Part shown: piece after piece, positions 1 to 8,362 of the stretch
Position numbering within the stretch: the stretch's first letter is position 1
How the letters are laid out: each line of letters starts with the position of its first letter
From: Cystobacter fuscus DSM 2262
Lineage (GTDB): Bacteria; Myxococcota; Myxococcia; Myxococcales; Myxococcaceae
Length of the DNA stretch: 64,000 nucleotides
Direction of reading: 5' to 3'
Assembly (NCBI RefSeq): GCF_000335475.2
Contig: NZ_ANAH02000018.1
Location: forward strand, 171,862 to 235,861
Program-made: the position numbers and the translations under genes
The notes under the pieces: generated by a model
Told to the model about the DNA's origin: nothing
What the model saw: only the letters and a program-made list of their open reading frames with translations
Database searches by the model: none

Positions 1-1
1 C

Positions 2-37
2 AACGAGAAGATCTTCCGCGTCCTTCTCGGGCCGTAG
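2..37 (+). CDS. possible 3' end of a gene cut by the left edge
   Basis: A plus-strand frame enters at the left edge and reads NEKIFRVLLGP before a TAG at 35-37. It is compatible with the C-terminus of a gene lying upstream, but eleven residues cannot identify a family. The stretch from 38 to 222 shows no gene I can support. Confidence 0.3.
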   Translation, partial: NEKIFRVLLGP

Positions 38-222
38 GGATCGTCCCAGGCCCCCGGCGCCCTGGAGGCGCCCTCGCGTGGGGGCGGAGCCGACGTCGGC
101 GAAGTTGTCCGAGGCGCCCATTGTGCCGGGTGACTTCGCCGACCGGAATCAATGCCTCTCAGCATGCCGCGGGTGCTGGGAGGCGTTGACGGCCGCCGGG
201 GGCCCTCTCCACGGATGGCACA

Positions 223-630
223 TCACGGAGAGACAATAGACCAGCTCGCGTCTTTGATTATTCCGACATCCAGATTGTCGAGTTGTTGGAATGCCGCCTT
301 GCTGAGTTCGAGCTTGTTTGGGGGGCACCCCGGGCACTTGTCCTTCACGGGCACCTTGATGGACTTCCCTTTATACGTGACAAGGACCAACTGTTTGCAG
401 AGAGGATCCTTGTTGCTGTTGGCGGCTGTCCAGTAGTTACGGGGTACGGCGGCGAGCATTTCCGTGGCGGCATTGATCTGGGTGCCGCAAGCTCCATAGC
501 CAGCATCATTGTACCAGCTCAATATCCCATTCCCCTTGAAACTCACGGTGGCGGTGGCGGCGACGGCTGCCGTGGCGGTCAGGGTGATGATCACTGCCGC
601 GAATCGCTTTTTCAGGAGTGCCTCCTTCAC
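223..630 (-). CDS. secreted expansin/RlpA-like small protein
   Basis: The gene encodes a 135-residue exported protein that looks like a single double-psi beta-barrel of the RlpA/expansin/barwin type. A basic N-terminus is followed by a hydrophobic signal segment rich in Ala, Val and Thr. The mature part has the expansin-like order ILSWYNDAGYGACGTQINAA, then VPVKDKCPGC and a terminal LDVGIIKDASW strand. Expansin-like proteins loosen polysaccharides or bind peptidoglycan without hydrolysis, and that role is inferred here. The annotated start is a GTG with an AGGA motif six bases upstream. A strong AAGGAGG lies inside the frame, five bases before a CTG at 615, which would give a cleaner signal peptide. 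No partner gene is apparent. Confidence 0.72.
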   Translation of the reverse strand: MKEALLKKRFAAVIITLTATAAVAATATVSFKGNGILSWYNDAGYGACGTQINAATEMLAAVPRNYWTAANSNKDPLCKQLVLVTYKGKSIKVPVKDKCPGCPPNKLELSKAAFQQLDNLDVGIIKDASWSIVSP

Positions 631-688
631 AGGACGTCCTCGCCTATAGCACGAGCCCGTGCCAGCTCACCCGAGCCCTCGAGCCGCT

Positions 689-1570
689 TCAATCCCCGCC
701 ACCGCCGCAGCCTCCGCAGCCACCGCCGCAACTGCTCGAACCGCCACAACTGCTCCCGCCATCCCCTCCGGACCCCCCGCCACCTCCCGACGCGGCGGGG
801 GGCAGCAGGTAGTCACGCAGGGGATGCACGTCGAGGAAGGAGAGCGCGCCCATGCCGAAGAGACCCATGGCCAGGGCCACGTCGCGCGGGCGCATCGTCT
901 CGGCACTGCCCTCGGAAGAGGCGGTGAGCCGCAGGGGCTCATGCATCTCGCGAAGCATCGCCAGCGCCTTCTGCCCGCGGCCGGTGAGCCGGTGGTCCCT
1001 GCCCAGGAAGAGCAGCCCGCACGCTCCCAGCAGGAGCAGCAGCACGAGCAGCTCCACGGGCTTCTGGCGAAGCATGCCCATCATCGCCTTCATCGCTCCG
1101 ATGCTGAGCACCGCGCCGAAGAACCACAGGGGATATTGGGTGTACCCGGTGTCCTGCTCGGGTGTGCGCAGGAAGCCCCGCGTGCGCAGGGACTCCTCGA
1201 GCCGGGAGAACTCCGTCCGCGCCGCCTCGCGCAGTGCCTCGAGCGAGTTATAGCCGGCGGCCACCGCGGCATGTACGGCGCGCTCGATCCCCGAAGCCCC
1301 CGTGGGCGGAGCGGTGACGACGCTGAAGGCCTCTTCCTCCAAGCGCAGGGCACCGCCGTGCACGAGCGCCACCACGGCCGTCATCACCGTCGTGGCCTCT
1401 CCCTCCAGCGCGGCCACCTGGTAGGGGTCCATGTCCAGCTGGACCGCGGTGGGGGCGTCTCCCGGCTGGTTGAGCCATTTCTTCCAGAACACCGCCCCCA
1501 CGAAGGAGAGAAGGAGGAACGGTCCATACAGGGTGAGGAATTGCTGCCCATTCCAATCCAGTGGATCCAT
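689..1570 (-). CDS. TIGR04222-type membrane protein with Gly/Cys-rich tail
   Basis: I start this protein at the ATG that gives MDPLDWNGQQFLTLYG, because CCAGGAG lies just upstream; the longer open frame above it is Arg-rich and non-coding in character. The 293-residue product has an N-terminal membrane segment, a cytoplasmic middle region and two closely spaced membrane segments around residues 145-190. It ends in a long Gly/Ser/Cys tail of repeated GGSSCGG and CGGCGGGG type. This architecture matches the TIGR04222 family of bacterial membrane proteins, whose function is unknown to me. The Cys-rich low-complexity tail is the striking feature and may bind metal or be lipid- or disulfide-modified, which is speculation. 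It is read in the same direction as the chemoreceptor gene upstream but separated by about 185 bases. Confidence 0.75.
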   Translation of the reverse strand: MDPLDWNGQQFLTLYGPFLLLSFVGAVFWKKWLNQPGDAPTAVQLDMDPYQVAALEGEATTVMTAVVALVHGGALRLEEEAFSVVTAPPTGASGIERAVHAAVAAGYNSLEALREAARTEFSRLEESLRTRGFLRTPEQDTGYTQYPLWFFGAVLSIGAMKAMMGMLRQKPVELLVLLLLLGACGLLFLGRDHRLTGRGQKALAMLREMHEPLRLTASSEGSAETMRPRDVALAMGLFGMGALSFLDVHPLRDYLLPPAASGGGGGSGGDGGSSCGGSSSCGGGCGGCGGGGD

Positions 1571-1754
1571 CGAGCGCTCCTGGGCACCCCCCCGGCCCTG
1601 GCACTCCGCCTGAACGGGGGTAGCGCGTGTCCCCACTCTATACGGGGCCCGCGTGACGTTGCCGTGACATTCCCGGGACTCTTTCGCGAGGAGTTCGAAG
1701 CAGCGGACACCCTCGCGCGGACGCGGCGCGGGCAGGCCTCCCGGAGGCCCTCGC

Positions 1755-3341
1755 TCACGCCGCCACCTTCCGCCTGTGCTCCGCGAAGCCCGCGGGAGAG
1801 AGGTCGCTGGGATGAGAACCACCGCGCTCGGAGTCATCCCCCACGCGGAAGAAGGACACCAGCCGCTGCAGCGCCTCCGCCTGCGCCGACAGCTCCTCCG
1901 CCGTGGACGCCAGTTCCTCGGAGGCCGACGCATTGCGCTGCGTCACCTGGTCCACGAGCCCCATCGCCTTGTTGAGCTGCGTCACCCCGTCGGCCTGCTC
2001 CACCGACGCCGCCACCACCTCCTGCACCAGGTCCGCCGTCTTCCGGATGGAGGGCACGAGCCCCTCCAGCAACCGCCCCGAGCGCGCCGCCACCTCCTCA
2101 CTGCCGGAGGCCAGCCCCGAAATCTCCCGCGCCGCCGTCCGGCTGCGCTCGGCCAGCCTGCGCACCTCCGTGGCCACCACCGCGAAGCCCTTGCCGTGCA
2201 CTCCCGCCCTCGCCGCCTCGATGGCCGCGTTGAGCGCCAGCAGGTTCGTCTGGTAGGCGATCTCCTCGATGATGGAGATCTTCTCCGCGATGGAGCCCAT
2301 GACCTCCACCGTCTCCTTCACCACCTTGCCGCTCGCCTCCGCGTCCCGCGCGCCCTGCACGGCCATCTGCTCCATCCTCCGGCCGTGATCGCGGTTCTGC
2401 GTGATGCTGGCCGTCATCTGCTCCAGGCTGGAGGTGGTCTCCTCCACGCTGCTGGCCTGCTCGCTGGTGCCCTGCGCCAGGTTATGCGAGGAGAGCGACA
2501 CCTGTGCCGACGCCGAGGCCAACGCGTTGGCTCCCTCGTGTACCTCGCGGATGACCTGGGCCAGCTTGCGCACCATTCGCTCCAGGGCAATCAGCAGCCG
2601 GCCTGTCTCGTCCCGCGCGTCCGAGGAGATGCGCACGGTGAAGTCCCCCTCGGCGAGGCGATCCGCCACCCTCACCGCCTGTCTCAGGGGCTTGGAGATC
2701 GCCCGGGCGACGAAGAAGCAGAACAGCAGGCACACGGCGAGGCTGCCCCCCAGGACCCCGAGGATCCACTTGCGTGCGTCCTCGTGGGTGGCGTTCGAGT
2801 TTCCCACCGCCTTCTGGCTGGCCTTGTAGTTGATGTCCCTCAGCGTCCGTAGCTGGGTGTTCACGGCGTAGAAGCTGTGGTGCGAGTCATTGGTGATGAG
2901 TTCCAGCGCATCGGAGAACTTCTTCGCCCTCGAGAGCTCGATGCTCTTGTCGTGCTCGACCACGTAGTCCTTCCAGAGGATCCTGAACTCCTCGAGCGCG
3001 CGACGCTCCCCCTCGGAGGCGCTGTGCGACTCGAGCCGTGCGAGGCTTTGCTCGAGCTTCTCGAGGTCGTCACGCATCCGCCGCTCGTAATCGCGTTGGA
3101 TCGCTTCATCCCGAGTGAGGCAGTGCAAGAGTTCCACACGGCGGAAGCTCGTCGCGCGATCGGTGACGTCAGCGAGAAGCATGATGCTCGGCAGCCGTTC
3201 CAAGGACACCTCATCGGACGCACCGCGCATGGCATCCATCCGCGCGATGGCGAAGAGGCCCTGGAAGGTGGAAAACCCCAGCAAGACGAGGAAGGCGACA
3301 AGGAGTTTCGAGGAGATACTCAGGTCGTGGAACCAGCGCAT
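1755..3341 (-). CDS. methyl-accepting chemotaxis protein
   Basis: This 528-residue chemoreceptor has a first membrane helix near residues 12-31, a roughly 160-residue periplasmic four-helix-bundle sensor with no recognisable ligand motif, and a second membrane helix near 193-215. A HAMP linker and the cytoplasmic signalling hairpin follow. The hairpin tip [20 protein letters not shown] with [18 protein letters not shown] is the hallmark that contacts CheA and CheW. A second coiled-coil arm follows, ending near residue 500. No CheR-binding pentapeptide is seen at the C-terminus. No che genes lie nearby, so it is an orphan receptor that must use a cluster elsewhere. It sits 18 bases after a cyclic-nucleotide-binding ORF on the same strand and may be co-transcribed with it. 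Confidence 0.95.
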   Translation of the reverse strand: MRWFHDLSISSKLLVAFLVLLGFSTFQGLFAIARMDAMRGASDEVSLERLPSIMLLADVTDRATSFRRVELLHCLTRDEAIQRDYERRMRDDLEKLEQSLARLESHSASEGERRALEEFRILWKDYVVEHDKSIELSRAKKFSDALELITNDSHHSFYAVNTQLRTLRDINYKASQKAVGNSNATHEDARKWILGVLGGSLAVCLLFCFFVARAISKPLRQAVRVADRLAEGDFTVRISSDARDETGRLLIALERMVRKLAQVIREVHEGANALASASAQVSLSSHNLAQGTSEQASSVEETTSSLEQMTASITQNRDHGRRMEQMAVQGARDAEASGKVVKETVEVMGSIAEKISIIEEIAYQTNLLALNAAIEAARAGVHGKGFAVVATEVRRLAERSRTAAREISGLASGSEEVAARSGRLLEGLVPSIRKTADLVQEVVAASVEQADGVTQLNKAMGLVDQVTQRNASASEELASTAEELSAQAEALQRLVSFFRVGDDSERGGSHPSDLSPAGFAEHRRKVAA

Positions 3342-3359
3342 GGGTGGGAGCGTGCTCCA

Positions 3360-3752
3360 TTATTCCAGACGGGACCAGGACGAGAGCCCGAGGGGAGGAC
3401 GCCACGGGCACGGAGTGAGTGGCCACTGGGACCCCCAGCGCGGAGCATGGTCATCGAAGCGCCGCTCGGCGAGCGTCTTCCACATCCGCTCGCGCAGGCG
3501 ATCATTCTCCTCGAGCAGTGGCAGGAGCGCCGAGCGGGGAATGCGGATGAGCGTCGAGGCCGTCGCCGTGTGGACGGTCGCCGAGCGGCGCTCGCGGGTG
3601 AGCAGGGCCAGCTCCCCGAACACGGCGCCGCTGCCCAGCTCGTCCATGATCTTCCCTCCCTGGGCCAGGACATGGACCACGCCGGCCTCCAGCAGGTACA
3701 GCTCGTCACTGGCACTTCCCGCCTGGAAGACGTCCCTGCCCGCGGGCAGCAC
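3360..3752 (-). CDS. cyclic nucleotide-binding domain protein, start uncertain
   Basis: The product is essentially one Crp/Fnr-type beta-roll: LPAGRDVFQAGSASDELYLL, then GAVFGELALLTRERRSATV as the phosphate-binding cassette region, then the hinge and C helix ERMWKTLAERRF. There is no DNA-binding or catalytic domain, so it would act as a stand-alone sensor of cAMP or a related ligand. The listed start is a GTG inside the first beta strand. The frame stays open upstream to a TAA at 3834-3836 and reads as plausible coding sequence (GLAAHAELLV), yet it contains no ATG, GTG or TTG. The 5' end is therefore either truncated or uses a rare start. The last 25 residues, rich in Pro and Trp, are unusual. 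The chemoreceptor gene follows closely and may be a functional partner. Confidence 0.7.
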   Translation of the reverse strand: MLPAGRDVFQAGSASDELYLLEAGVVHVLAQGGKIMDELGSGAVFGELALLTRERRSATVHTATASTLIRIPRSALLPLLEENDRLRERMWKTLAERRFDDHAPRWGSQWPLTPCPWRPPLGLSSWSRLE

Positions 3753-3858
3753 GAGGAGTTCCGCGTGCGCGGCCAGGCCGTGCAGGGCGCCATCACAGGG
3801 GGGCCGCTTGGACGGGGCGTGCGCGAGGAGCCGTTATCGCGGATAGAGTGCTCGGACC

Positions 3859-4437
3859 ATGAGAGTCCCACTCGAGCTCCGCCGCGCCTACAAGCTGCTC
3901 AATCACGGACCCACCACGCTCGTCACGAGCGCCGCGAATGGCCGCACCAACGTCATGGCCGCCGCCTGGACCATGCCCATCGACTTCGAGCCGCCCAAGG
4001 TCGCCGTCGTCATCGCCGAGGGCACCTTTACGCGCGAGCTGGTGGAGGACTCGGGTGAGCTCACCCTGTGCGTCCCCACTCGCGCACAGCTGGACGCGGT
4101 GTACGCCGTGGGCTCGGACTCCGGGCGCGACGAGGACAAGTGGGCGTCGTCGGGGCTGAGGGCCGCTCCCGCCTCGCGCGTGCAAGCGCCGCTCGTGGAG
4201 GGCTGCGTGGGGTGGCTGGAATGCCGCGTGCTGCCCGAGTCGGATGTCCAGCGCAAGTACGACCTGTTCATCGTCGAGGTCGTCGCGGCATGGGTCGAGG
4301 ACTCGGTGTGGAAGGAGGGGGGATGGGACTTCAGCGCCGGAGAGGAGTACCGCCCCATCCACCACCTGGCTGGCGGCGTGTTCTTCGCCACGGGTGAGCG
4401 GATACAGGCGCACAAGCCCGAGGGCGCGAAGAAGTAG
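3859..4437 (+). CDS. flavin reductase-like domain protein
   Basis: The 192-residue protein carries the FMN-binding split-barrel of the flavin reductase/flavoredoxin family. The N-terminal GPTTLVTSAANGRTNVMAAA strand pair is the typical FMN phosphate-binding region, followed by PPKVAVVI and the GELTLCVPTRAQ strand. Such proteins bind FMN and reduce it or pass electrons to a partner in the cytoplasm. No oxygenase partner lies next to it, so the substrate is unknown. The start is an ATG twelve bases from the left boundary of the divergent cyclic-nucleotide ORF region, which makes the promoters of the two units overlap. Confidence 0.88.
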   Translation: MRVPLELRRAYKLLNHGPTTLVTSAANGRTNVMAAAWTMPIDFEPPKVAVVIAEGTFTRELVEDSGELTLCVPTRAQLDAVYAVGSDSGRDEDKWASSGLRAAPASRVQAPLVEGCVGWLECRVLPESDVQRKYDLFIVEVVAAWVEDSVWKEGGWDFSAGEEYRPIHHLAGGVFFATGERIQAHKPEGAKK

Positions 4438-4461
4438 CAGCCCCTGAGTGGGCGTTGAGCC

Positions 4462-5073
4462 CTATGGCCATGTCAAGACGAGGCCCACACCGCTGGGGGC
4501 GGGCGCCAGCCGGGCGGTGAGCCTCGAGTTGATGCTCGAGTTGAGCACCCACAGCACGGTGTCGAAGAGCAGCAGGAATCCGCCTTGCAGCAGCAGGCTC
4601 TTGCCCCAGCCCCGCAGCCGCGCCGAGTCCGTGCGATACCCCCGCTCCAGCAGCAGGCCCCCGAAGGCGATGTAGCCCACGTCCAGCCCGGCGTTGAGCA
4701 GCAGGAGCTTCTCCATCTTCTGTCCCTCGGAGAGGCTGCGCGCCAGGTCCCAGGACCCCGGAGAGGCCGTGGCCTGCCCGTGGAGACTCAAGCCCGCGAT
4801 GGCCAGGTTCACCACGTTCCAGGCCGCGTTGGCCTGCCAGAAGGCCCGCGTCTCATCCTTGGTGACGAAGTGTCCGGCCGTGCCGGTGGCGATGTTGAGC
4901 GCGGCCCAGCCGAGCAGGACCGTCATGGCCGTTTGATTCATCCGCGCCGCTTCCATGTTGTGCGTGGCGAGGAAGGACTCCGGAGACGTCACTTCCGCCG
5001 CCTGGGCCGCGAAGGACAGACAGAGAAGGAACACGAAGACGAGTCGCGCGCGGCGAGCGGGTGATTCGATCAT
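4462..5073 (-). CDS. exported multi-pass membrane protein of unknown function
   Basis: The 203-residue product begins with a signal-like segment (LVFVFLLCLSFAAQA) and then shows about four hydrophobic helices, around residues 45-65, 85-105, 130-150 and 165-185. A conserved-looking helix reads FWQANAAWNVVNLAIAGLSL. Similar small proteins occur in Bacteroidetes and myxobacteria and I recall them as the DUF6992 type, but I cannot confirm this. There are no catalytic motifs. It converges with the flavin reductase gene, leaving 24 bases between the stops. Confidence 0.7.
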   Translation of the reverse strand: MIESPARRARLVFVFLLCLSFAAQAAEVTSPESFLATHNMEAARMNQTAMTVLLGWAALNIATGTAGHFVTKDETRAFWQANAAWNVVNLAIAGLSLHGQATASPGSWDLARSLSEGQKMEKLLLLNAGLDVGYIAFGGLLLERGYRTDSARLRGWGKSLLLQGGFLLLFDTVLWVLNSSINSRLTARLAPAPSGVGLVLTWP

Positions 5074-5526
5074 GGACGGCTCCGGAGTCGAGGGGCGTGC
5101 CCGGATTCTTCACGGCCCTTGGGGTCTCGCGGTGGGCGGGAGCGCCGGAGTGCCCGGTACCCCACGTTTACCCGACGGGATTCGAACCCGTGGGCAGGGC
5201 AATGGAAAACCCCAAGCAGGACGCGCCGTGACCGCTATCGCCTTGATTCCCCTCGGGTTCGTCATCCCGTGCCGGAGTTGCCGCCGCAGGTGCGAGCCTA
5301 TCCTTACTGCGCACCGGCCCCTCCCTCCAGGGCAGGAGTCGCCCCTCCCCGAGGTCCGGGGCGGACAGGGCGGTCACCGCCCGGCCCGAGCGCCGGAGAA
5401 GCGCGCCGGGCCTGAGCGCCAGTTCCTCCCCCTCGGAGAGCCGTGAGGCCGTCGAGCACGCATCGCGCCGTGGACCCACGTTTCCGGGCGGAACGAAGCC
5501 CGTCCCGATACAGGAGAGGGAAGACC
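5074..5526. other. intergenic region with a tRNA-like relic
   Basis: This 453-base gap shows no coding sequence I can support. On the minus strand around 5167-5191 there is a perfect tRNA T-arm, and ACCCG/CGGGT could form part of an acceptor stem with bases 5254-5258. The D and anticodon arms between them do not fold convincingly. The region may hold the promoter of the small lipoprotein gene that follows. Confidence 0.4.
5167..5191 (-). other. tRNA 3'-end-like T-arm fragment
   Basis: Read on the minus strand the segment is ACGGG TTCGAAT CCCGT, a canonical five-base-pair T stem with a seven-base T loop, followed by CGGGTAAA where an acceptor 3' strand and discriminator base would be. No CCA is encoded and I cannot find a convincing anticodon arm upstream. 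I read it as a tRNA pseudogene or as the tRNA-end attachment half-site of a lost integrative element. A noncanonical class II tRNA of about 94 bases is a weaker alternative. Confidence 0.35.
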
Positions 5527-5777
5527 ATGAACGTGAAGACCTTGGGACTGATCGCCGGGCTGGCTCTGTGCGGAAGCGGCTGAATGAGGAGCCCAGCCCC
5601 ATCGTCTCGCTGAAGGTGGACCACCAGACGCAGATCGATGGCAAGTCGTTCAAGAAGGGCGAGAACATCGAGTCCAACCTGAAGAAGGAGCTCTCGCCGG
5701 GCGCCGAGGTCCGTGCCTCCTTCGACCTCGAGAAGATGCAGAACAAGGCCATCTCCATCGAGAAGCACACGAAGTAG
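5527..5777 (+). pseudogene. small lipoprotein gene split by a one-base frameshift
   Basis: An ATG at 5527, preceded by GGAGAGGGAAG, opens a signal peptide MNVKTLGLIAGLALCGSG that runs into a TGA at 5581-5583. The next frame carries on as a convincing soluble domain (NEEPSPIVSLKVDHQTQIDG ... KELSPGAEVRASFDLEKM) to a TAG at 5777. Inserting one C after GGCTG at 5578-5582 would join them as GSGCNEEPSPIV. That restores a lipobox-like Gly-Cys, with acylation on the new cysteine. The simplest reading is a gene inactivated by a single-base deletion or a sequencing error at that point. If intact it would be an outer- or inner-membrane lipoprotein of about 83 residues with no recognised function. Confidence 0.72.
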
Positions 5778-5800
5778 GCTCCCCGACCCGGGGCCGGCCC

Positions 5801-8347
5801 TCAGCCGTAGCGGCGGAAGAACCAGCGCACGAGGAGCCCGGCCGACAACAGGTAGCTCGTGACCAGGACCGCCAGCGCTCCGAGCAGCGCTGGCGGTGGA
5901 GTCACGAAGCCGAACCAGGCCCCCAGGGGCGTGAAGGGCAACACGTTGGCCACCCCCACCGCCCCGAGCGAGCTGGCCACCAGCCAGCGCGAGGGCCGGC
6001 TGCGCAGCGGGTTGCGGCGGGTGCGGATGATGAAGATGACGAGCACCTGCGTGGTGAGCGACTCCATGAACCAGCCCGTCTGGAAGAGCGCCTCGCCCGC
6101 GTGGAAGAAGAGCAGCAGCACGCCGAAGGTGGCCGCGTCGAACAGCGAGCTGAGCGTGCCGAACACCGTCATGAAGAGCCGCACGAAGTGCAAGTCCCAC
6201 CGGGTGGGACGCTCGAGCTGCTCCGGGTCCACCTCGTCCAGGGGAATGGCCAGCTCCGACACGTCGTAGAGCAGGTTGTTGAGCAGGATTTGAATGGGGC
6301 GCATGGGCAGGAACGCCAGCAGCACCGACGCCCCGGCCATGCTCAGCATGTTGCCGAAGTTGGAGCTGGTCCCCATGCGGATGTACTTCATCACGTTGCC
6401 GAAGCTGCGCCGGCCCTCGAGCACCCCCTCGTGCAGCACGGCCAGATCCTGGCGCAGCAGCAGCAGGTCCGCCGCCTCGCGCGCCACGTCCACCGCGCCT
6501 TCCACGGAGATGCCCACGTCCGAGGCGTGCAGCGAGGGAGCGTCGTTGATGCCATCCCCCAGGTAGCCCACCACGTGCCCACGCCGGCGCAGCGCGAAGA
6601 TGACGCGGCTCTTCTGCCCCGGGGAGACGCGGGCGAAGAGCGTGGTGCGCTCGGCGCGGACCTGGAGCGAGTGGTCGTCCAGGAGTCCCACCTCCGTGCC
6701 GGTGAGCACCCCCTCCACCTCCAGCCCGAGCTCGCGGCAGACGTGGAGCGCCACCCGCTCGTTGTCGCCCGTCACCACCTTCACCTTCACGCCCGCGCGG
6801 ATGAGCGCCTCCAGCGCCGGCCGCGTGCTCTGCTTGGGCGGGTCCAGGAAGGCGGCGAAGCCCGCGAACACCAGCGCCGCCTCGTCCCCCAGGTGCGCCA
6901 CCCGCATGTCCGGCGGCTCCTCGCGCCAGGCCACCGCCAGCACCCGGAAGCCCTCCTCGCTCAGCGCCTCGAAGCGCGCCCTCACCCGCCCCCGCGCCTC
7001 GGCGTCCAGCTCGCGCTGCACACCGTCCTCCTCGTACCGGGTGCAGCAGGCCAGCACGTCCTCCGGCGCGCCCTTCACCACCAGCACCCGGCGGCCCTCG
7101 CCCTCCAGCAGCACGGACACCCGCCGCCGCTCGAAGTCGAAGGGCACCTCGTCCATCTTGAGCCAGCCGTCGGCGTGCACCTCCTCGTGCGCGAGGATGG
7201 CCTCGTCCATGGGGCTGCGCACCCCGGACTCGAAGTGGCTGTTGAGCCACGCCCACTGGAGCACCCGCGCGCTCTCCTGGCCCGAGGCGTCCTCGTGCCG
7301 CTCCAGGCGGATGCGAGCCTCGGTGAGGGTGCCCGTCTTGTCCGTGCACAGCACGTCCATGCTGCCCAGGTCGTGCACCGCGCTCAGCCGCTTGACGATG
7401 ACCTGCCGCGCCGCCATCCGCATCGCCCCGCGCGAGAGCGTCACCGAGATGACCATGGGCAGCAGCTCGGGCGTCAGCCCCACCGCCAGCGCCACCGCGA
7501 AGAGGAAGGACTCCAGCAGCGGCCGGTGCGCGTGGACGGCCACCAGCAGCACGAAGAGCACCAGCAGCACCGTCAGCCGCATCAGCATCAGGCCGAAGTG
7601 GCGCGTGTCCCGCTCGAAGGTCGTGGAGGGCACCGGCGCGGCGAGGGAGCGGACGATGCCCCCCATCGAGGTGCGCGTCCCCGTGGCGAAGACGAGCACC
7701 CGCGCCGTGCCGCTGATGACGGTGGTGCCCATGAAGACGGCGTTGCGCGCCTCGGAGGGCTCCGTCTCCGGAGGGCACTCGCCCGGCTGCTTCTCCACCG
7801 GGTAGGGCTCGCCGGTGAGCAGCGCCTGGTTGACGAACAGGTCGCGCGCCTCGAGCAGCCGCGCGTCCGCTGGCACCAGGCTGCCCGCCGCCAGCAGCAC
7901 CACGTCGCCGGGGACGAGCTCGCGCGCGGGCACCTCCTGCCTGGTGCCGCCGCGCACCACCAGGGCCCTCAACGCCACGGAGCTGCGCAGCGCCTCCGCC
8001 GCGTTGCCCGCCCGGTGCTCCTGGACGAAGTCCAGCGTCACGCTCATCAGCACGATGCCGGCGATGATGGCGGAGCTCGTCAGGTCATGCGTGAGCAAGG
8101 ACACCCCGCTGGCCACCAGCAGCACCAGCACGAGCGGATTGGCGAAGCGCCCGAGGAACTCCACCCACGCCGGGCGCCGGCCGCGCTGCTCCGTGGTGTT
8201 CGGCCCGACACGCTCGAGCCGCTCCTCCGCCTCGGCCCGCGACAGGCCCTCGGAGGCGGAGGACGCCAGCCGCGACAGCAACGCCTCCGGCGTCTCACAC
8301 CACGCGGGCGGCTCATTCAGCTTCGGCGCGCTGCTGCGATGCTTCAC
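5801..8347 (-). CDS. mgtA: magnesium-translocating P-type ATPase (MgtA/MgtB type)
   Basis: This 848-residue protein has the full plan of a P3B-ATPase. It shows an N-terminal cation-ATPase domain with ERVGPNTTE, the actuator motif LLTGEPYPVEK, and the phosphorylation motif DKTGTLT with the aspartate at residue 336. It also has the nucleotide-binding KGAPEDVL and the hinge GDGINDAPSLHASDVGIS. Six C-terminal membrane helices include the MRPIQILLNNLLYD stretch that is typical of MgtA. The family imports Mg2+ down its electrochemical gradient using ATP, usually under magnesium limitation. The start is a GTG preceded by GGGAGG. It lies 15 bases after the stop of the membrane-protein gene upstream, so the two probably share a transcript. 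No M-box-like leader is evident between them. Confidence 0.93.
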   Translation of the reverse strand: MKHRSSAPKLNEPPAWCETPEALLSRLASSASEGLSRAEAEERLERVGPNTTEQRGRRPAWVEFLGRFANPLVLVLLVASGVSLLTHDLTSSAIIAGIVLMSVTLDFVQEHRAGNAAEALRSSVALRALVVRGGTRQEVPARELVPGDVVLLAAGSLVPADARLLEARDLFVNQALLTGEPYPVEKQPGECPPETEPSEARNAVFMGTTVISGTARVLVFATGTRTSMGGIVRSLAAPVPSTTFERDTRHFGLMLMRLTVLLVLFVLLVAVHAHRPLLESFLFAVALAVGLTPELLPMVISVTLSRGAMRMAARQVIVKRLSAVHDLGSMDVLCTDKTGTLTEARIRLERHEDASGQESARVLQWAWLNSHFESGVRSPMDEAILAHEEVHADGWLKMDEVPFDFERRRVSVLLEGEGRRVLVVKGAPEDVLACCTRYEEDGVQRELDAEARGRVRARFEALSEEGFRVLAVAWREEPPDMRVAHLGDEAALVFAGFAAFLDPPKQSTRPALEALIRAGVKVKVVTGDNERVALHVCRELGLEVEGVLTGTEVGLLDDHSLQVRAERTTLFARVSPGQKSRVIFALRRRGHVVGYLGDGINDAPSLHASDVGISVEGAVDVAREAADLLLLRQDLAVLHEGVLEGRRSFGNVMKYIRMGTSSNFGNMLSMAGASVLLAFLPMRPIQILLNNLLYDVSELAIPLDEVDPEQLERPTRWDLHFVRLFMTVFGTLSSLFDAATFGVLLLFFHAGEALFQTGWFMESLTTQVLVIFIIRTRRNPLRSRPSRWLVASSLGAVGVANVLPFTPLGAWFGFVTPPPALLGALAVLVTSYLLSAGLLVRWFFRRYG

Positions 8348-8362
8348 ATCCCGCCTCCCAGC

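Noticed and set aside
5167..5260. A functional tRNA gene
   Set aside because: Only the T-arm and a short acceptor match are convincing; no anticodon arm could be folded.
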